Positions 10,626 to 21,973 of a DNA stretch of 64,000 nucleotides are shown here, piece after piece (position 1 is the stretch's first letter; each line of letters starts with the position of its first letter). Source of the DNA: Anopheles merus (Eukaryota > Arthropoda > Insecta > Diptera > Culicidae); assembly GCF_017562075.2 (NCBI RefSeq), contig NW_024427594.1:248001-312000 (forward strand). Reading direction: 5' to 3'. A program made the translations under genes and the position numbers. The notes under the pieces were generated by a model, which was not told the DNA's origin, did no database searches, and was given only the letters and a program-made list of their open reading frames with translations.

Positions 10626-12162
10626 GCACGAGCGAGTACGGCTACCTTATCGGAAGAAAGGCTGGTTCAGCTATCTTGTAGCGCATCATCATCCAAAGCA
10701 CCGGGTGGGGTGGGGGATCGCGGCATGGTAGAGCGGACGGTTGCTTTCCCCGCGCTGTGTGTGTGCGTGTGTGTGTGAGACCCAAAAACTCGAGACAGAT
10801 TTCGGCACATTAAAAAAATATATATATTGCCACTATACACTGTGCTACATGATGCTTAGAAGGTCGTTGAAGCATCAAACATGATCAAATTAAAAAAAAT
10901 ATTAGATTAGTGTTAGACGTTCTCCTACGCTTGTTTTAAATAGGCTTCTTCACCCTCGACCGGCACGGGCATCGAATGGTCTCATCAGCAGCGGCACGAA
11001 ATAAAATAAACCATCAATACACCGATAACACTTTAAATCCCAAACCAGCTTCTCCCACAGCGTCTCAAGGTCACACACAAATTAATAAATGCTAACACCC
11101 ACCAATAACAATACACAACCGCAATGCACATATATGAATCAACGCATACACCACAACACCCCATCAGCTGGCAGCGGAAAGCAAGGGTAGAAGCGCCGAA
11201 AGTATAAGTAAGGCAAGGCAGGGTGAGGGAGGGAGAAGAAGCGGACGAGAAAATGGGCGCCAATATTTTTAAATTTTTTTGACCGTTTTTTTTTTTGCTC
11301 CGCCGCCATAAATAGTTCGTCCATTTCGCCAACAGATGGCGCTAAACTTGCTCGACCCAGCGCAGGAATCGCTGAAATCCAGCGCGGGAGACCAGGCCAA
11401 ATCTGCGCTGGCCAGCGCAGATTTTGGCTGGTCTCCCGCGCTGGATTTCAGCGATTCCTGCGCAGGCCTGCGCCGGGTTAGCGCCATCTGTTGGCGAAAT
11501 GGACGAACTATTTATGGCGGTGGAGCAAAAAAACGGTCAAAAATTTAAGATTATTGGCGCCGATTTTCTCGTCCGCTTCTTCTCCCTCCCTCACCCTGCC
11601 TTGCCTTACTTGCGCTTCTGCCCGTGCCTTCCGCCGCCAGCTGATTGGGTGTTGTGGTGTATGCGTTGATTCATATATGTGCATTGCGGTTGTGTATTGT
11701 AATTGGTGGGTGTTAGCATTTATTAATTTGTGTGTGACCTTGAGACGCTGTGGGAGAAGCTGGTTTGGGATTTAAAGTGTTATCGGTGTATTGATGGTTT
11801 ATTTTATTTCGTACCGCTGCTGATGAGACCATTCGATGCCCGTGCCGGTCGAGGGTGAAGAAGCCTATTTAAAACAAGCGTAGGAGAACGTCTAACACTA
11901 ATCTAATATTTTTAATTTGAACATGTTTGATGCTTCAACTACCTTCTATGCATCATGTAGCACAGTGTATAGTGGTTATAATTTTTTTTTTAATGTGCCG
12001 AAATCTGTCTCCTGTTTTTGGGTCTCGACACACGCACACAGCGTGGGGAAAGTGACCGTTCACTCTATCATGCCGCGATCCCCCACCCCGCCCGGCGCTT
12101 TGGATGAGGATGCGATACAAGAAAGCTGAACCAGCCGTTCTACCGATACGGTAGCCGTAATC

Positions 12163-12366
12163 GATCATGCGGGGAGGGGGGGGGGATGGTCTGGTGGGGT
12201 GGGGGAGTGCGTGCTTGCGTTCGCGCTTTCGTGGGTGCGTGCTTGCGTTTGCGCTTTCGCGGGTGCCTGCCCGCGTACACGCGTACGTGCATGTGTGCGT
12301 GTGTGTGTTTGTGCGTGCGTGCTCGCGTGCGTGTGTGTGTGTTTTTGTGTGTGTGTGCGTGCGTGT
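12163..12366. repeat. GT/GCGTG-rich tract in the right palindrome arm
   Basis: Mirror of 10452-10625: a G-run then GCGTGCTTGCG repeats and (GT)n. The unit order is kept but repeat numbers differ, as expected from slippage after the palindrome arose. Confidence 0.85.
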
Positions 12367-12740
12367 GGAAACCCCAAAACTATTTGATTCTGATGCGTAC
12401 ATTTTCATCCGCTGCGGCTACAAAGTCCATGCATTTTCGATTTCGCTACCTGAGAGACAACACAACTATCGGATTGGCACCACGATCTTTGCCATCGGTT
12501 TTGCTGTTGGGGTGTTAAAAAGGCACACGATCGAAGCAAACGTGCATGTGATATGTAGCAAATTTCTTTCGCGCATATGGTGCTGCACCTGTCCGTCCAG
12601 AATCTGGTGGCTTGTTGGTTTGGAGTAGTTATCATGACGCCGATTGACCGGCAATGCCTTGGAATGGGTTCGGATCGGTAGGTTCATGTTTTGGTCGAGT
12701 GCATTCCGTGTATTTGTCTCGTCACAGCGATAGCCCGGCC

Positions 12741-13604
12741 AGTGGCGCGTTAAACGGTGGGCGGACTGGGCGGCCGCCAGGGGCCCCGGCGATCTAGGGG
12801 GCCCCGTCATTGTGGATGTTCGGCTTCGTATCGATTCTCCCCCCCCCCCCCCTTGAAGGGACTTTTACCATCTATTTCAAAAAGACTCATTTTTAATTAA
12901 TGCATTTTTCCCATCGCTTCACTCACTGTATTTTGTCGAGGGCCCCGAACCGGAATACCGGGGCCCCATACTACTCAAAGCAGCACATTAAATGATCTAA
13001 GAAATCTACCAATACTTGCATCAAAGTCGCAAGCGAAGAACGCTGCGACACGCGCGCACAGCTCAAATCAATACCTCATCATCGTTGTCGCAAAGTATTG
13101 GACAGAGCGAGAAACCATCAATTTTTGCTGGTGTGGGTGGCCTGTGCACGAGCACCCAAACCCAAAACCACGCAGAGCAACTTGCTGCTAAAATGGAATG
13201 CACAGAACGCTGCGTTTAACTACCACCGAAAACCCGTTACACAACACAAGCATACAACACACCCAAACAAAAATTTAAAGGCCCCGAAACACAATATCAA
13301 TACACCGGCTCGTAGGCGGTAAAATTAGCAGGAAAAATTGACAAACATCAAGCAAGCAACGGTGCTCCAATGGGTAGAGGTTTCATTCGAGAAACGATTT
13401 CATCGATATCGATGTGTGCGCTTTTCAATTTGGCTGGGATGAAACGTGCCTGCGCTTGTCTGAGGCCCCTATACTTGTTTTGCAGATGTGTGCCGAAAAC
13501 AGACAGCTGTTTTCACGCGAAAAATGGTATTCACATCTCAAGCCTGAGATCGTGGAGCGTGCCTGCTTTTAACGAAAAACCTTAAATTTTCACGCGGGGT
13601 CCTA
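12741..13604. other. Fragments of a GGGGCCCC-rich repeat family
   Basis: Begins right at the palindrome end with CAGTGGCGCGTTAAACGG and GGGCGGACTGGGCGG; a similar CAGTGGCGG-like motif abuts composite copy B (19018, minus) and lies inside all composite copies (for example 19371). Several GGGGCCCC blocks follow (12780-12970). A block near 13028-13330 recurs with divergence at 15330-15510 and 16600-16850. No coding sequence is supported. The motif looks like a DNA transposon end, but no partner end was found. Confidence 0.5.
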
Positions 13605-14946
13605 GGGGAACTGGGGGTAGTTTCGACACCTTAAGGTTTTCCCCTGATTACAATGCTTTTGCCAATGTAAACTTACTAGTAGACATCGAAAAAGCTTTTT
13701 TGATGTATTATGCACCATCTCAAGAGAAACTAAGGTTCCTGGATTGATTTTGATAACATTTTGATAAAAATAAAAAAGTGTGTTTTTTGTTACGTCACGA
13801 CTGCAGTGCGGGTAAGTTCGACACCATGATGGGGTAAAATCGACACCTTGGGGGTGATTTCGACACATTGGTTTTAGCTTTTAAAATAACAAACTCTGAT
13901 GGCTTTTAGTTTTCATTGAAGTTCAACAAAGTATTTCGTACCAATTTTATGAAAAATTGACACAAAACATTATTGAAATACACGAAAAAAATGAAGTTAC
14001 AAGCAAGAACAAAATTTTCATTACAAATAGCATCGGACCATACTCGATATAGTAGAAGCTGCGGCGATAGCATCTGGTTTACGGAATGATTGGTTAAGAT
14101 TCCTTTAAAAATTAACCTGGCAGCTATCTTCCAGTAATCTTTTTCTTTATTTATAAAATCGAAAATTGTTCAATTTTATTTTTCTCTGCCAACTCGAAAG
14201 CCAAAAGGCGAACATCGGTCAATGTGATTCCAAACCAGCGACTATGTTTTTCTTCAGTTAAGCCTACCCGGCCTAAATTCAGTCTAAAATACGGTCAAAG
14301 CCATAACAATATTAATTTTCATAAGCCTAAACCATATACAAAGTACATGTTTTGAGTCCGAGTTTGGCAAACGTTCTGTGAGAGAATAAAAGCTAAATTC
14401 CATAATTATAACTTCCTAGGTTTGTTGACATCTTGAATTTTAAAGCTTCTACGGTATTTATAATTGCGTGTTTGTTCAGCTTGATTGTTACGTTTGTCGT
14501 ACATCGTTAAGGGACATCTGTATAAAATACATGCACTTTCAAATTACGATATAAAAAAGTTAACATGCTATAAATAAGCATTACACTACTACCAAGTGGG
14601 GTGTCGAATTTACCCCCATTGGCCGCACAAGTTTTAGTGACATTTTATATTATATAGTTTAATATAAAAATTGTTATAAAACAATACTATTAATACGGAA
14701 ACTATAATTTTGTTGAAATAACGCCACAATGCCTTAAGTCCCAGAAGTAAAAACTTACATCGGCTGTCAATCAGAACCACCATGTGTTTATTTTGTTGTT
14801 TTTTGACAATTGACAGGTTTCTGATCAGTGAAATGTGACTCAAATATTCGAAACAGTTGACATAAATAATATTTATAAGTTTTTTGTCTTCAAAAAGTTC
14901 TATAAATACAAAAACGGCAAGGTGTCGAACCAACCCCGACTTCCCC
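13605..14946. mobile_element. TA-flanked non-autonomous DNA element with TTCGACACC repeats
   Basis: 1,342 bp between TA dinucleotides (13603-13604, 14947-14948). The ends GGGGAACTGGGGGTAGTTTC and, as reverse complement, GGGGAAGTCGGGGTTGGTTC form imperfect inverted repeats. The motif TTCGACACC or close variants recurs near both ends (about 13622, 13817, 13856, 14602, 14921). The interior is AT-rich with no transposase frame. A TA target suggests a Tc1/mariner-like mobiliser; this is inference. Confidence 0.6.
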
Positions 14947-14948
14947 TA

Positions 14949-15170
14949 CTCAACTTTTGTGGTCAACTGACAAATAGGGGAAATCGGGAAGGGGTGGTAT
15001 TTATATGTCCAAAAAGGAACTGGGCCATGTTAATATTAAAATGATGTTTTATCACTATTTACATACAACTTTTTGTGAGAAGACAAAATAAAAAAACCGT
15101 TACAGCTATACTGAAGCCAAAACTCAAAGGTGGTTTACGGGGCATCAACGATTATGTGAACTCTTCGATG
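14949..15170. other. Short non-coding spacer
   Basis: Contains an isolated TAGGGGAAATCGGGAAGGGG at about 14976, which resembles the end of the preceding TA-flanked element and may be a fragment of a second copy. Nothing else is recognised. Confidence 0.4.
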
Positions 15171-15268
15171 AAGGGGCCCCGTCGGTAAGGGCCCCGTCGG
15201 TAAGGAGGCCCCATCAATAAGGGGCCCCGTCTATAAGGGGCCCCATCAATAAGGGGCCCCGTCCATTT
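15171..15268. repeat. GGGGCCCC minisatellite
   Basis: Six head-to-tail units of about 16-17 bp, each of the form GGGGCCCCRTCNRTAA (for example GGGGCCCCGTCGGTAA and GGGGCCCCATCAATAA). One unit has lost a G and one has gained an A. Single GGGGCCCC blocks also occur at 12780-12970, 16383 and 18965, so the array grew from a motif belonging to that repeat family. Confidence 0.8.
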
Positions 15269-15918
15269 GGTGTCTTAGTGTGGATGGTCCGTGCACGAGC
15301 TCACCAAAAAAACGCGGAGACACTTGCTGCTAAAATCCAATGCACGGAACGCAGAACAGCGTTGCGTTAAACCACATAGAAAACCCCTTGAAACAGCCAC
15401 AATCACAAATCATACACAGACAAAAATTTAAAGGCCCCTAAACAAAATTTCAATACACCGGCTCGTAGCCGGAGAAATTAGCAGGAAAAATTGACACCAA
15501 GCTCGCGTTGCTTTAAAAAGTCTAGGAAGGTCGTTTGGTCAACGGTGCTTCAGTGGGTTGAGGTTTCATTCGAGAAATGGTTAAATCGATGTCATTGTGT
15601 GCACTCTTGGCTGGGATGAACCGTCCTGTTCTTGTATACGGGGCCCCTGTTACCGCTTGGCGATTTTGTGTCAAAAGCAGACGGCTGTTTCACACGAAAA
15701 ATGGTATTCACATTCCTGGCCTGGGATAGTGGATTGTGTGTGTCTTTTAATGCAAAAACTAAAATTTTCATTCTTGGCCCTAATCGAACACATCAAGTTT
15801 GTGGACCGAAGAGAAGGGGAAATGGGAAAGGTTTCAGTTAGAAGGAAGGGGGAAAAGGTATAAAAATACTCAAGGAACCTATGGACCATGTTCATTTATA
15901 TATGGTTTTTATCGACTA
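15269..15918. other. Diverged repeat block, non-coding
   Basis: Contains the second copy of the block seen at 13028-13330 (CACCGGCTCGTAGCCGG-type motif near 15457, GGAAAAATTGACA near 15483). The 88-codon frame at 15597-15863 has no features of a real protein. Confidence 0.45.
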
Positions 15919-16282
15919 CAGGCGGTCCCCGAGATACACGGTTAATGGGGACCGAAAACGACCGCAAAATACCGCGTATCTCGAATTTCCGCGTAAGTCG
16001 AATCTCGGGATTTCCAGCCAAAATATCACTAATTTTCGTGCAATTTTGCAAGTACGGGGTGGTTTTCGCCACCAAATTAATTATTTGATATGTTTCTACT
16101 GAATTGAACAATTGTAAACCTTTTAAAATAGTATTTTACATTCATTTAATACGGAAATTATTTGGTATTTCACAATGGATGTGTCAAATCAGTACAATTT
16201 GCTCAAAGAACTGTCAAATTTGGAAAACCGCGTATCTCCGAATCCGCGTATAAGAGGTACCGTGTATCTCGGGGACTGCCTG
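15919..16282. mobile_element. 364-bp TA-flanked MITE, copy 1
   Basis: Flanked by TA on both sides. Inverted ends read CAGGCGGTCCCCGAGATACA at the left and the complement at the right (one mismatch, ACTGCC for ACCGCC). Other copies are at 45564-45926 and 62877-63240, with a diverged relative at 55018-55677. No ORF. TA targets and length fit a Tc1/mariner-mobilised MITE. Confidence 0.85.
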
Positions 16283-16284
16283 TA

Positions 16285-17805
16285 TTTCAATTTTTGCGAA
16301 TACAATAAGACCAAAAACCGTTACAGATGCATCTACATACAGCCATAATACGAAGAACAATCTCCATTGCCTCGGCCATTTGGGGGCCCCGTTGATGATT
16401 CCGTCGATTGAGGGGCCCCTTCCATTTGATGTAGTCAACCCAATATACCCCCATTTTCCCCCCGAGGGTTATGTTTACTATCAGATTTACTATTACTACC
16501 AGGCCTATCAGAAGCATATTTATTTTACTTATCAGAAGCAGAAAACATTTGCCTTTTTAACATATGCAATATTTTTGTTTAACATGTGCACCTTAGTTGG
16601 AAGCGTAGAACGCTGCGATACATGCCCACAGCTCAAAACAATATCATTTCATCATCGTTGGCCCAAAGCGTTGGATGCATTCCATGAACGTTACGCGCGA
16701 GTTGGGTAAAGCGAAATCCGTCACAAGAGATGCCTCACGCAAACTACATGCACATACGACATTAAAAGGCTCCGAAACCGATCTCAACACAACGGTTCGT
16801 AGCCGTAGAAATAAGCAAGAAAAATTGGCTGACACCAAGCACGCTCTTTTTATCTGTTGAGTTTTCATTCAAGAATCGATTCCGATGTCGATGTGTGAGT
16901 TTTTTAATTTGGCCTGTGTCTATGTTATCGCGCAAAAACTAAGAACTCGTGCCCCGGCTAACCTTTGGGGCCCAGTCAAAATTGTGGACTGGACGAAGTG
17001 ATGGTGGAAAGGCAAGCTGTTGAAGGGTTTGGGTCAAATTTGGAAGGGTCGACGGAAAGCGATTTCGACGGAAAGCGGAATGATAGGAAGATCCTATTTA
17101 TTAAAAATTAACTGAACATATTTTAATATGACAATTCATATCGTTGAACTATTCCAAATTTGATCACCATAACATGGATTGTCGGACCAATCAATATGGT
17201 CAAATTTGACGAGAAATTAGAAAATAGAAACGAATGATTCCATAAAAACCTGACTGTTGATTTTACGAGAACAATGGTTGCACGCTTTTGCTTTTTAAGG
17301 ATGCAACGATTTTCTAGGAGCTTTATTTTAAAGAAATGCGCTATCAATTTGTCTGACCTGGTCTTACTTGTCCGTGGCCTCATAATATTACTGAACGATT
17401 GTACGTTTGTCTCGATAATTTTTCAGCTGTTAACTATTTTGTACCATCTTCAGATATATCCTAGAAAACAATTTGAAACATGGAAGGAAGGGTACATTAA
17501 GAAGCGATATTGCGATTTTGCTTAATTGTTTTGAACTTTTTATGACTTTTGCACACTATGCTGCAGACTCTTAATTGAAGAATCTTTACAATCAATTTTG
17601 GTTATTGTAATTTAATAAAATGAATTTGAAACTTGCTTGGATGATATAATAATGTAAGAAAACCAATAACCAATCGCATTGTTTAATAACATAAATATCA
17701 TATCATTTTGTGTATTAACTGTAATAATATAATAATGTATGTGTAAAACAAATGGATTCTCCTGGCCCTCACCGCTCGATCATTCAGAAAGCCGCTGATC
17801 TAAAG
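16285..17805. other. Non-coding AT-rich DNA with a third copy of the diverged block
   Basis: Two GGGGCCCC-like blocks (16382-16420), a duplicated TATCAGAAGCA motif (16507, 16531) and the third copy of the 13028-type block (16600-16850). From about 17000 to 17800 I see no gene and no recognisable element. Confidence 0.45.
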
Positions 17806-19018
17806 CAGTGGTCTCCAACCTGTGGTCCGTGGATTACTTGAGACAAACATACTGCAATACAAGGTATTTCCAGTTACTTTCGAATGAAAATATTGTTTTT
17901 CCCGCGTGCAAGAAGTTATCGCTCTGACCGATTGAAAATGAAGTGGCCGTAATTCGAAGAAAGACGGTACTTCAGTATTCATTGTAACTTCATGTTATGC
18001 TCACGATGACGATTTTAAATCAAATCGTCCGTATTATGAAACACGAGATGGAAACTGTAAAGTAGGAAAGAAAATATCGTTTAGAACCATCGTTCTTGTT
18101 CATAAAAGACAAACGTAACTAGCTTAGCGAAAACGATAACTTTCCGACCTTTAACTTCTTTTGAGTATAGATAAAACCAACAACAACGATCATGGCAGGT
18201 CAGATTTGTTCGGATTGTCAGGATAGGACTAAGCCCATCCATCATCTATCGACTTCTCATTTGAGGAGTTTACTTATGTCCTCCTACCCAAGGTAAGCCT
18301 TCTAAACTCTAACGTCCTACAGGTTTTTATGATCGCCTAGACAATCAAGTGTCGAAAGTCCGCTTCGAAACAGTATCCACAGTACTCAAAATTTTAACAT
18401 ACCACAAAGCCTTTCTGATATTACTGATTGTTTAGTCATTGATATCAATTCAAAATTGGCAAAAAAAGTATTGATATTGAGGTTTTTATTGATGCGCAGG
18501 GTGGCAGTCATTTCTGCTCATGTTCATCTCTGTTTCATAAAGTTTTATACAGATGTGAACTGTATTTTGTCGAAACAAGTTTGTTGATTTGGTATGCACT
18601 CACGGTAATCATGAAATTTCAGCAAGAACAGCAAAGTGGTGTGAAGATTTTTCTCAACCAAAACGTTAATCCCGCAAGCCGAATACGCACCTAAAATTTA
18701 TCGGGGTGTCTGTAAGCGGTTACCAAATCAAATTTTTGTTCATCACGAGCAAGTGGGCATCGCAGTATATTTTCCTTTGAAACTCAGACATGTCGTTTTG
18801 GCAGAATAAATAGCTAAATTTTCAGTAATTTGTTTTACTGATATTCAGTACGATGTATTACTCAATAGCTTTCAGTAAAAACTGTAACTGTAGCAAACTT
18901 ATAAATTTGTAGTGTATGATTCGTACACCATCCCCCCCCCCCTACCGCAATGGATTTGGTGAAGGGGCCCCGTCTACCAAAACGCCTAGGGCCTCGGAGA
19001 GGCTTGACCCGCCACTGA
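17806..19018. other. Non-coding region with a hAT-like end motif
   Basis: CAGTGGTCTCCAACCTGTGG at 17807 looks like the end of a hAT element, but no matching right end was found. The rest is AT-rich and unrecognised. Near 18930-19018 a C-run, a GGGGCCCC block and a reversed CAGTGGCGGG end lead into composite copy B. Confidence 0.4.
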
Positions 19019-19107
19019 GCCCGGCAGCAACAAAGTCAAGACAAACTCTTACCCGAGTGTGGACTGCTATGCTAAGTTCTTCTTCTTATTATTATTATTA
19101 TTATTAT

Positions 19108-19214
19108 TGGCGTAGTAGCCAACGCGATCATGCCGGCCTTTTCAGGACTTGAGTACCACGTAGCCGGATAGTCACCTCTTGCTACGGCTGACGGTTCATA
19201 CGCGGTTAGAACCC
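19108..19214 (+). promoter_or_regulatory. tRNA-like A-box and B-box pair (SINE-like) inside composite repeat
   Basis: TGGCGTAGTAGC (19108-19119) matches an RNA polymerase III A box at 11 of 12 positions, and GGTTAGAACCC (19204-19214) matches a B box (GGTTCGANNCC) with one mismatch. Equivalent motifs occur on the minus strand in copies A (near 10025 to 9930) and C (near 60870 to 60770). The 96-bp spacing is longer than in most tRNAs, and an ATT run lies 5' of the A box where a SINE tail would not be. A tRNA-derived SINE remnant is possible, not proven. Confidence 0.35.
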
Positions 19215-19905
19215 AAGACGGGCATGCAGATGTGCGGAATGATGGCGTTGCCGCGCGACCGCTCCTTAACAGCGGGTAACTTGCATACTGCCACACTGTC
19301 TCCTGCTCGATGCATACGCTGCAGGCAGAGGGAAGGATGCACCTCCACGATAAAAAAAACACCGTCATGAACCAGCGGTGGACCTAACGGTAGGCGGACT
19401 AGGCGGTCGACGAAGATTTCTAGTCTGTAGTATGTCGTATGTCTACAAGTGGACAGAGTATTAGCGACAAGGGCCCCCGGAAAGATGGTCGTTGGTGCCC
19501 CGTGGCTGGAGAACCATCTGCACTCACCCACCCCCCCACCCCACCCCACCCCTCATGCCGGCAACAATTTTAGGGCCTGTGACCGATGATCGTTGGGGTT
19601 CCATGGCCACCCCCCTTCCATCCGCCTGCAATTTAAGTATAATGTTCAATCTATCTCCCAACAGCTGTGTGCCAGTACCCCCTCCTCCCGGTCATCAGTT
19701 ACCATTTACAGGGGCCTTAATTCGTCTTTCCGCCTTTCATGAACACCTTCCTTTCTTTGACCTATGGATCATAACATTCCGGAAGAGCATACATTCGGCG
19801 ACAGTTTTGCATACACACGCACACTCACAACCATGCGCAGGATGCTTAGCATATCTATGTAATCCACAACAGGCGAAAGTAAAATCTTAGTGCTATGCTT
19901 ACTGC

Positions 19906-20043
19906 TTAACACGTTCAGCACGATGGCAGGCCCCAGGGACTGCCAGTGAACTTTCCAGTATACCGGTTCCACAATCAGCTTGCGTTCTAGATGCCGGCGG
20001 AACGGTAAGCTCATGAAAATCAGCGCCGGACTGAACGTGTTAA
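19906..20043. mobile_element. Short TTAA-ended inverted-repeat element (MITE), copy 2
   Basis: 138 bp from TTAACACGTTCAG to CTGAACGTGTTAA. Same interior as copies at 9047 and 59973, and at the same relative place in composite copies A, B and C, so it was inserted before the composite multiplied. Confidence 0.6.
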
Positions 20044-20183
20044 TGCGGATTAGGATTCTGCGCGTTGCACAGCAAACCCTCCTGCGTAAACTAGCGATTC
20101 CGTAGTCATTTTTATATTGCAGTGTTTGAACTCATTGCGATTTTTTGGTTTGATTTGTGAAAATGTAACTTCATCGCCGCAAT

Positions 20184-21311
20184 CCCGCTGCGCAAAGCGA
20201 TCGAAAACTTGTCAGCCACTCGCTCAATATAGCCAAAGAGCAAAAACCAATAATGATAAAGCGAGGTGAAAGGGAAAAGAGAGAAGAAAGAGAACGTGGG
20301 TGTGAACTATTTTTCGCCCATTATCATTTTTCGCCAACACGGTCGCGTACCGGAGCTTTTTTGTCAAAAAGAGACAAACACCCCGCTGCGCAAAGCGATC
20401 GAAAACTTGACAGCCACTCGCTCAATGTAGCTAGAGAGCAAAAACCAATAACGATAAAGCGAGGTGAAAGGGAAAAGAGAGAAGAAAGAGAACGAGGGTG
20501 TGACCTATTTTTCGCCCATTATCATTTTTGCGCCATCACGGTCGCGTACCGGAACTTTTTTGTCAAAAAGAGACCCCGCTGCGCAAAGCGATCGAAAACT
20601 TGACAGCCACTCGCTCAATGTAGCTAGAGAGCAAAAACCAATAACGATAAAGCGAGGTGAAAGGGAAAAGAGAGAAGAAAGAGAACGAGGGTGTGACCTA
20701 TTTTTCGGCCATTATCATTTTTGCGCCATCACGGTCGCGTACCGGAACTTTTTTGTCAAAAAGAGACCCCGCTGCGCAAAGCGATCGAAAACTTGACAGC
20801 CACTCGCTCAATGTAGCTAGAGAGCAAAAACCAATAACGATAAAGCGAGGTGAAAGGGAAAAGAGAGAAGAAAGAGAACGAGGGTGTGACCTATTTTTCG
20901 GCCATTATCATTTTTGCGCCATCACGGTCGCGTACCGGAACTTTTTTGTCAAAAAGAGACCCCGCTGCGCAAAGCGATCGAAAACTTGACAGCCACTCGC
21001 TCAATGTAGCTAGAGAGCAAAAACCAATAACGATAAAGCGAGGTGAAAGGGAAAAGAGAGAAGAAAGAGAACGAGGGTGTGACCTATTTTTCGGCCATTA
21101 TCATTTTTGCGCCATCACGGTCGCGTACCGGAACTTTTTTGTCAAAAAGAGACATACACATACAGCACGCTCTCTCGAAATACCGTAAACGCTTGAACCG
21201 ATCAAGAGCTTCGATCGGTTCTTCGGACATTTCTGCTCGCTTTCTCGATCGGTTTCGGCAGAAAGCGAGCTAGAAAGCGAGCTCAAAAACTGCTCGATTT
21301 TGTTGTGCGGG
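20184..21311 (+). repeat. 193-bp tandem array of CCCGC elements
   Basis: Five head-to-tail units start with CCCGCTGCGCAAAGCGATCG at 20184, 20382, 20575, 20768 and 20961. The three middle units are 193 bp each and nearly identical, the first is 198 bp. Units one to four stop after GTCAAAAAGAGAC; the last continues through the full 351-bp element to TTGTTGTGCGGG. Chains of open frames with repeated peptides here are products of the array, not genes. Confidence 0.9.
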
Positions 21312-21621
21312 ATGTTTGTTAACGGCATTTTTAGGCGCCACAACAGCTCGCGAGCATTGACCACATGCGAGAATGAGATAGCGCTAGGGAGGGAAAGAGC
21401 ACGGACGATGGCTGACAGCGATTGGCCGTCTGACGCACCAACACATCGATAGCTGTCACAGCGCGCTCAGTCGAGGGGTACGAAGCGGAGCCAGGGACGG
21501 GTAGCTCGACGAGCTGCTTGACAAATTTGCCGTTGGAGAGAAAAGGAAGGCATGATAAAATTCTCAGAACGCCATAACGCCTTCCGTCGCTTTGCGCAGC
21601 GGGAAGCTAGTTTTTTGTGTG

Positions 21622-21973
21622 CCCGCTGCGCAAAGCGATCGAAAACTCAGCGTCTCGCTCAATGTAGCTAGAGAGCAAGAACCAATAAAAGGTAAAAGGA
21701 TGGTGAAGAGGGGAAGGAGGGGAGAAAGAAAACGTGGGTGTGAACTATTTTGCGACCATAATCATTTTTGAACCAACATGGTCGCGTACCGGAGCTTTTT
21801 TTGTCAGAAAGAGACAAACACATACAGCGTGCTCTCTCGAACGACCGTAAACGCTTCAATAGATCAAGAGCTTCGATCGGTTCTTCGGATGTTTCTGCTC
21901 GCTTCCTCGATCGGTTTCGGCGGAAAGCGAGCTAGAAAGCGAGCTCAAAAACTGCTCGATTTTGTTGTGCGGG
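21622..21973 (+). repeat. CCCGC-ended repeat, full copy
   Basis: 352 bp from CCCGCTGCGCAAAGCG to TTGTTGTGCGGG. The ends share the inverted CCCGC and a looser CAAA..CGA similarity. Non-coding. Class not recognised. Confidence 0.65.

Larger units (their letters stand above)
10102..12740. repeat. Giant near-perfect palindrome with about 1.3-kb arms
   Basis: The left arm 10102-11411 is matched by its reverse complement at 11412-12740. At the centre CTGCGCTGGCCAGCGCAG is a perfect palindrome with no spacer (axis at 11411/11412). Arms agree block by block: the GCCGGGCT ends, GACATTAACC/ACATGAACCT, CCAGATTCTGGACGG, CA-rich tract, CTCGAGACAGATTTCGG-like, GCTTCTCCCACAGCG and AACAGATGGCGC. They differ by small indels, mainly in the CA and C tracts. 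No transposase frame is inside; every ORF is a shadow of the simple repeats. The left arm recurs alone at 60968-61897 and 62057-62632. It may be a foldback-type element or the product of an inverted duplication. Confidence 0.85.

Noticed and set aside
10314..10778. Several overlapping Arg/Ala/His-rich frames
   Set aside because: Produced by CA and GCGCA tracts in the palindrome arm; same at 11953-12628 and 61211-61707.
17123..17525. Two opposite frames in AT-rich DNA
   Set aside because: Hydrophobic, no domain, as expected by chance in AT-rich sequence.
20253..21273. Chain of frames with repeated KGKREKKEN peptides, possible repeat protein
   Set aside because: Each is one 193-bp repeat unit read with a one-base shift per unit; copies elsewhere are not in a common frame.
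20184..21311. CRISPR-like array
   Set aside because: Units are tandem 193-bp copies without short repeats and unique spacers, and the setting is eukaryotic.
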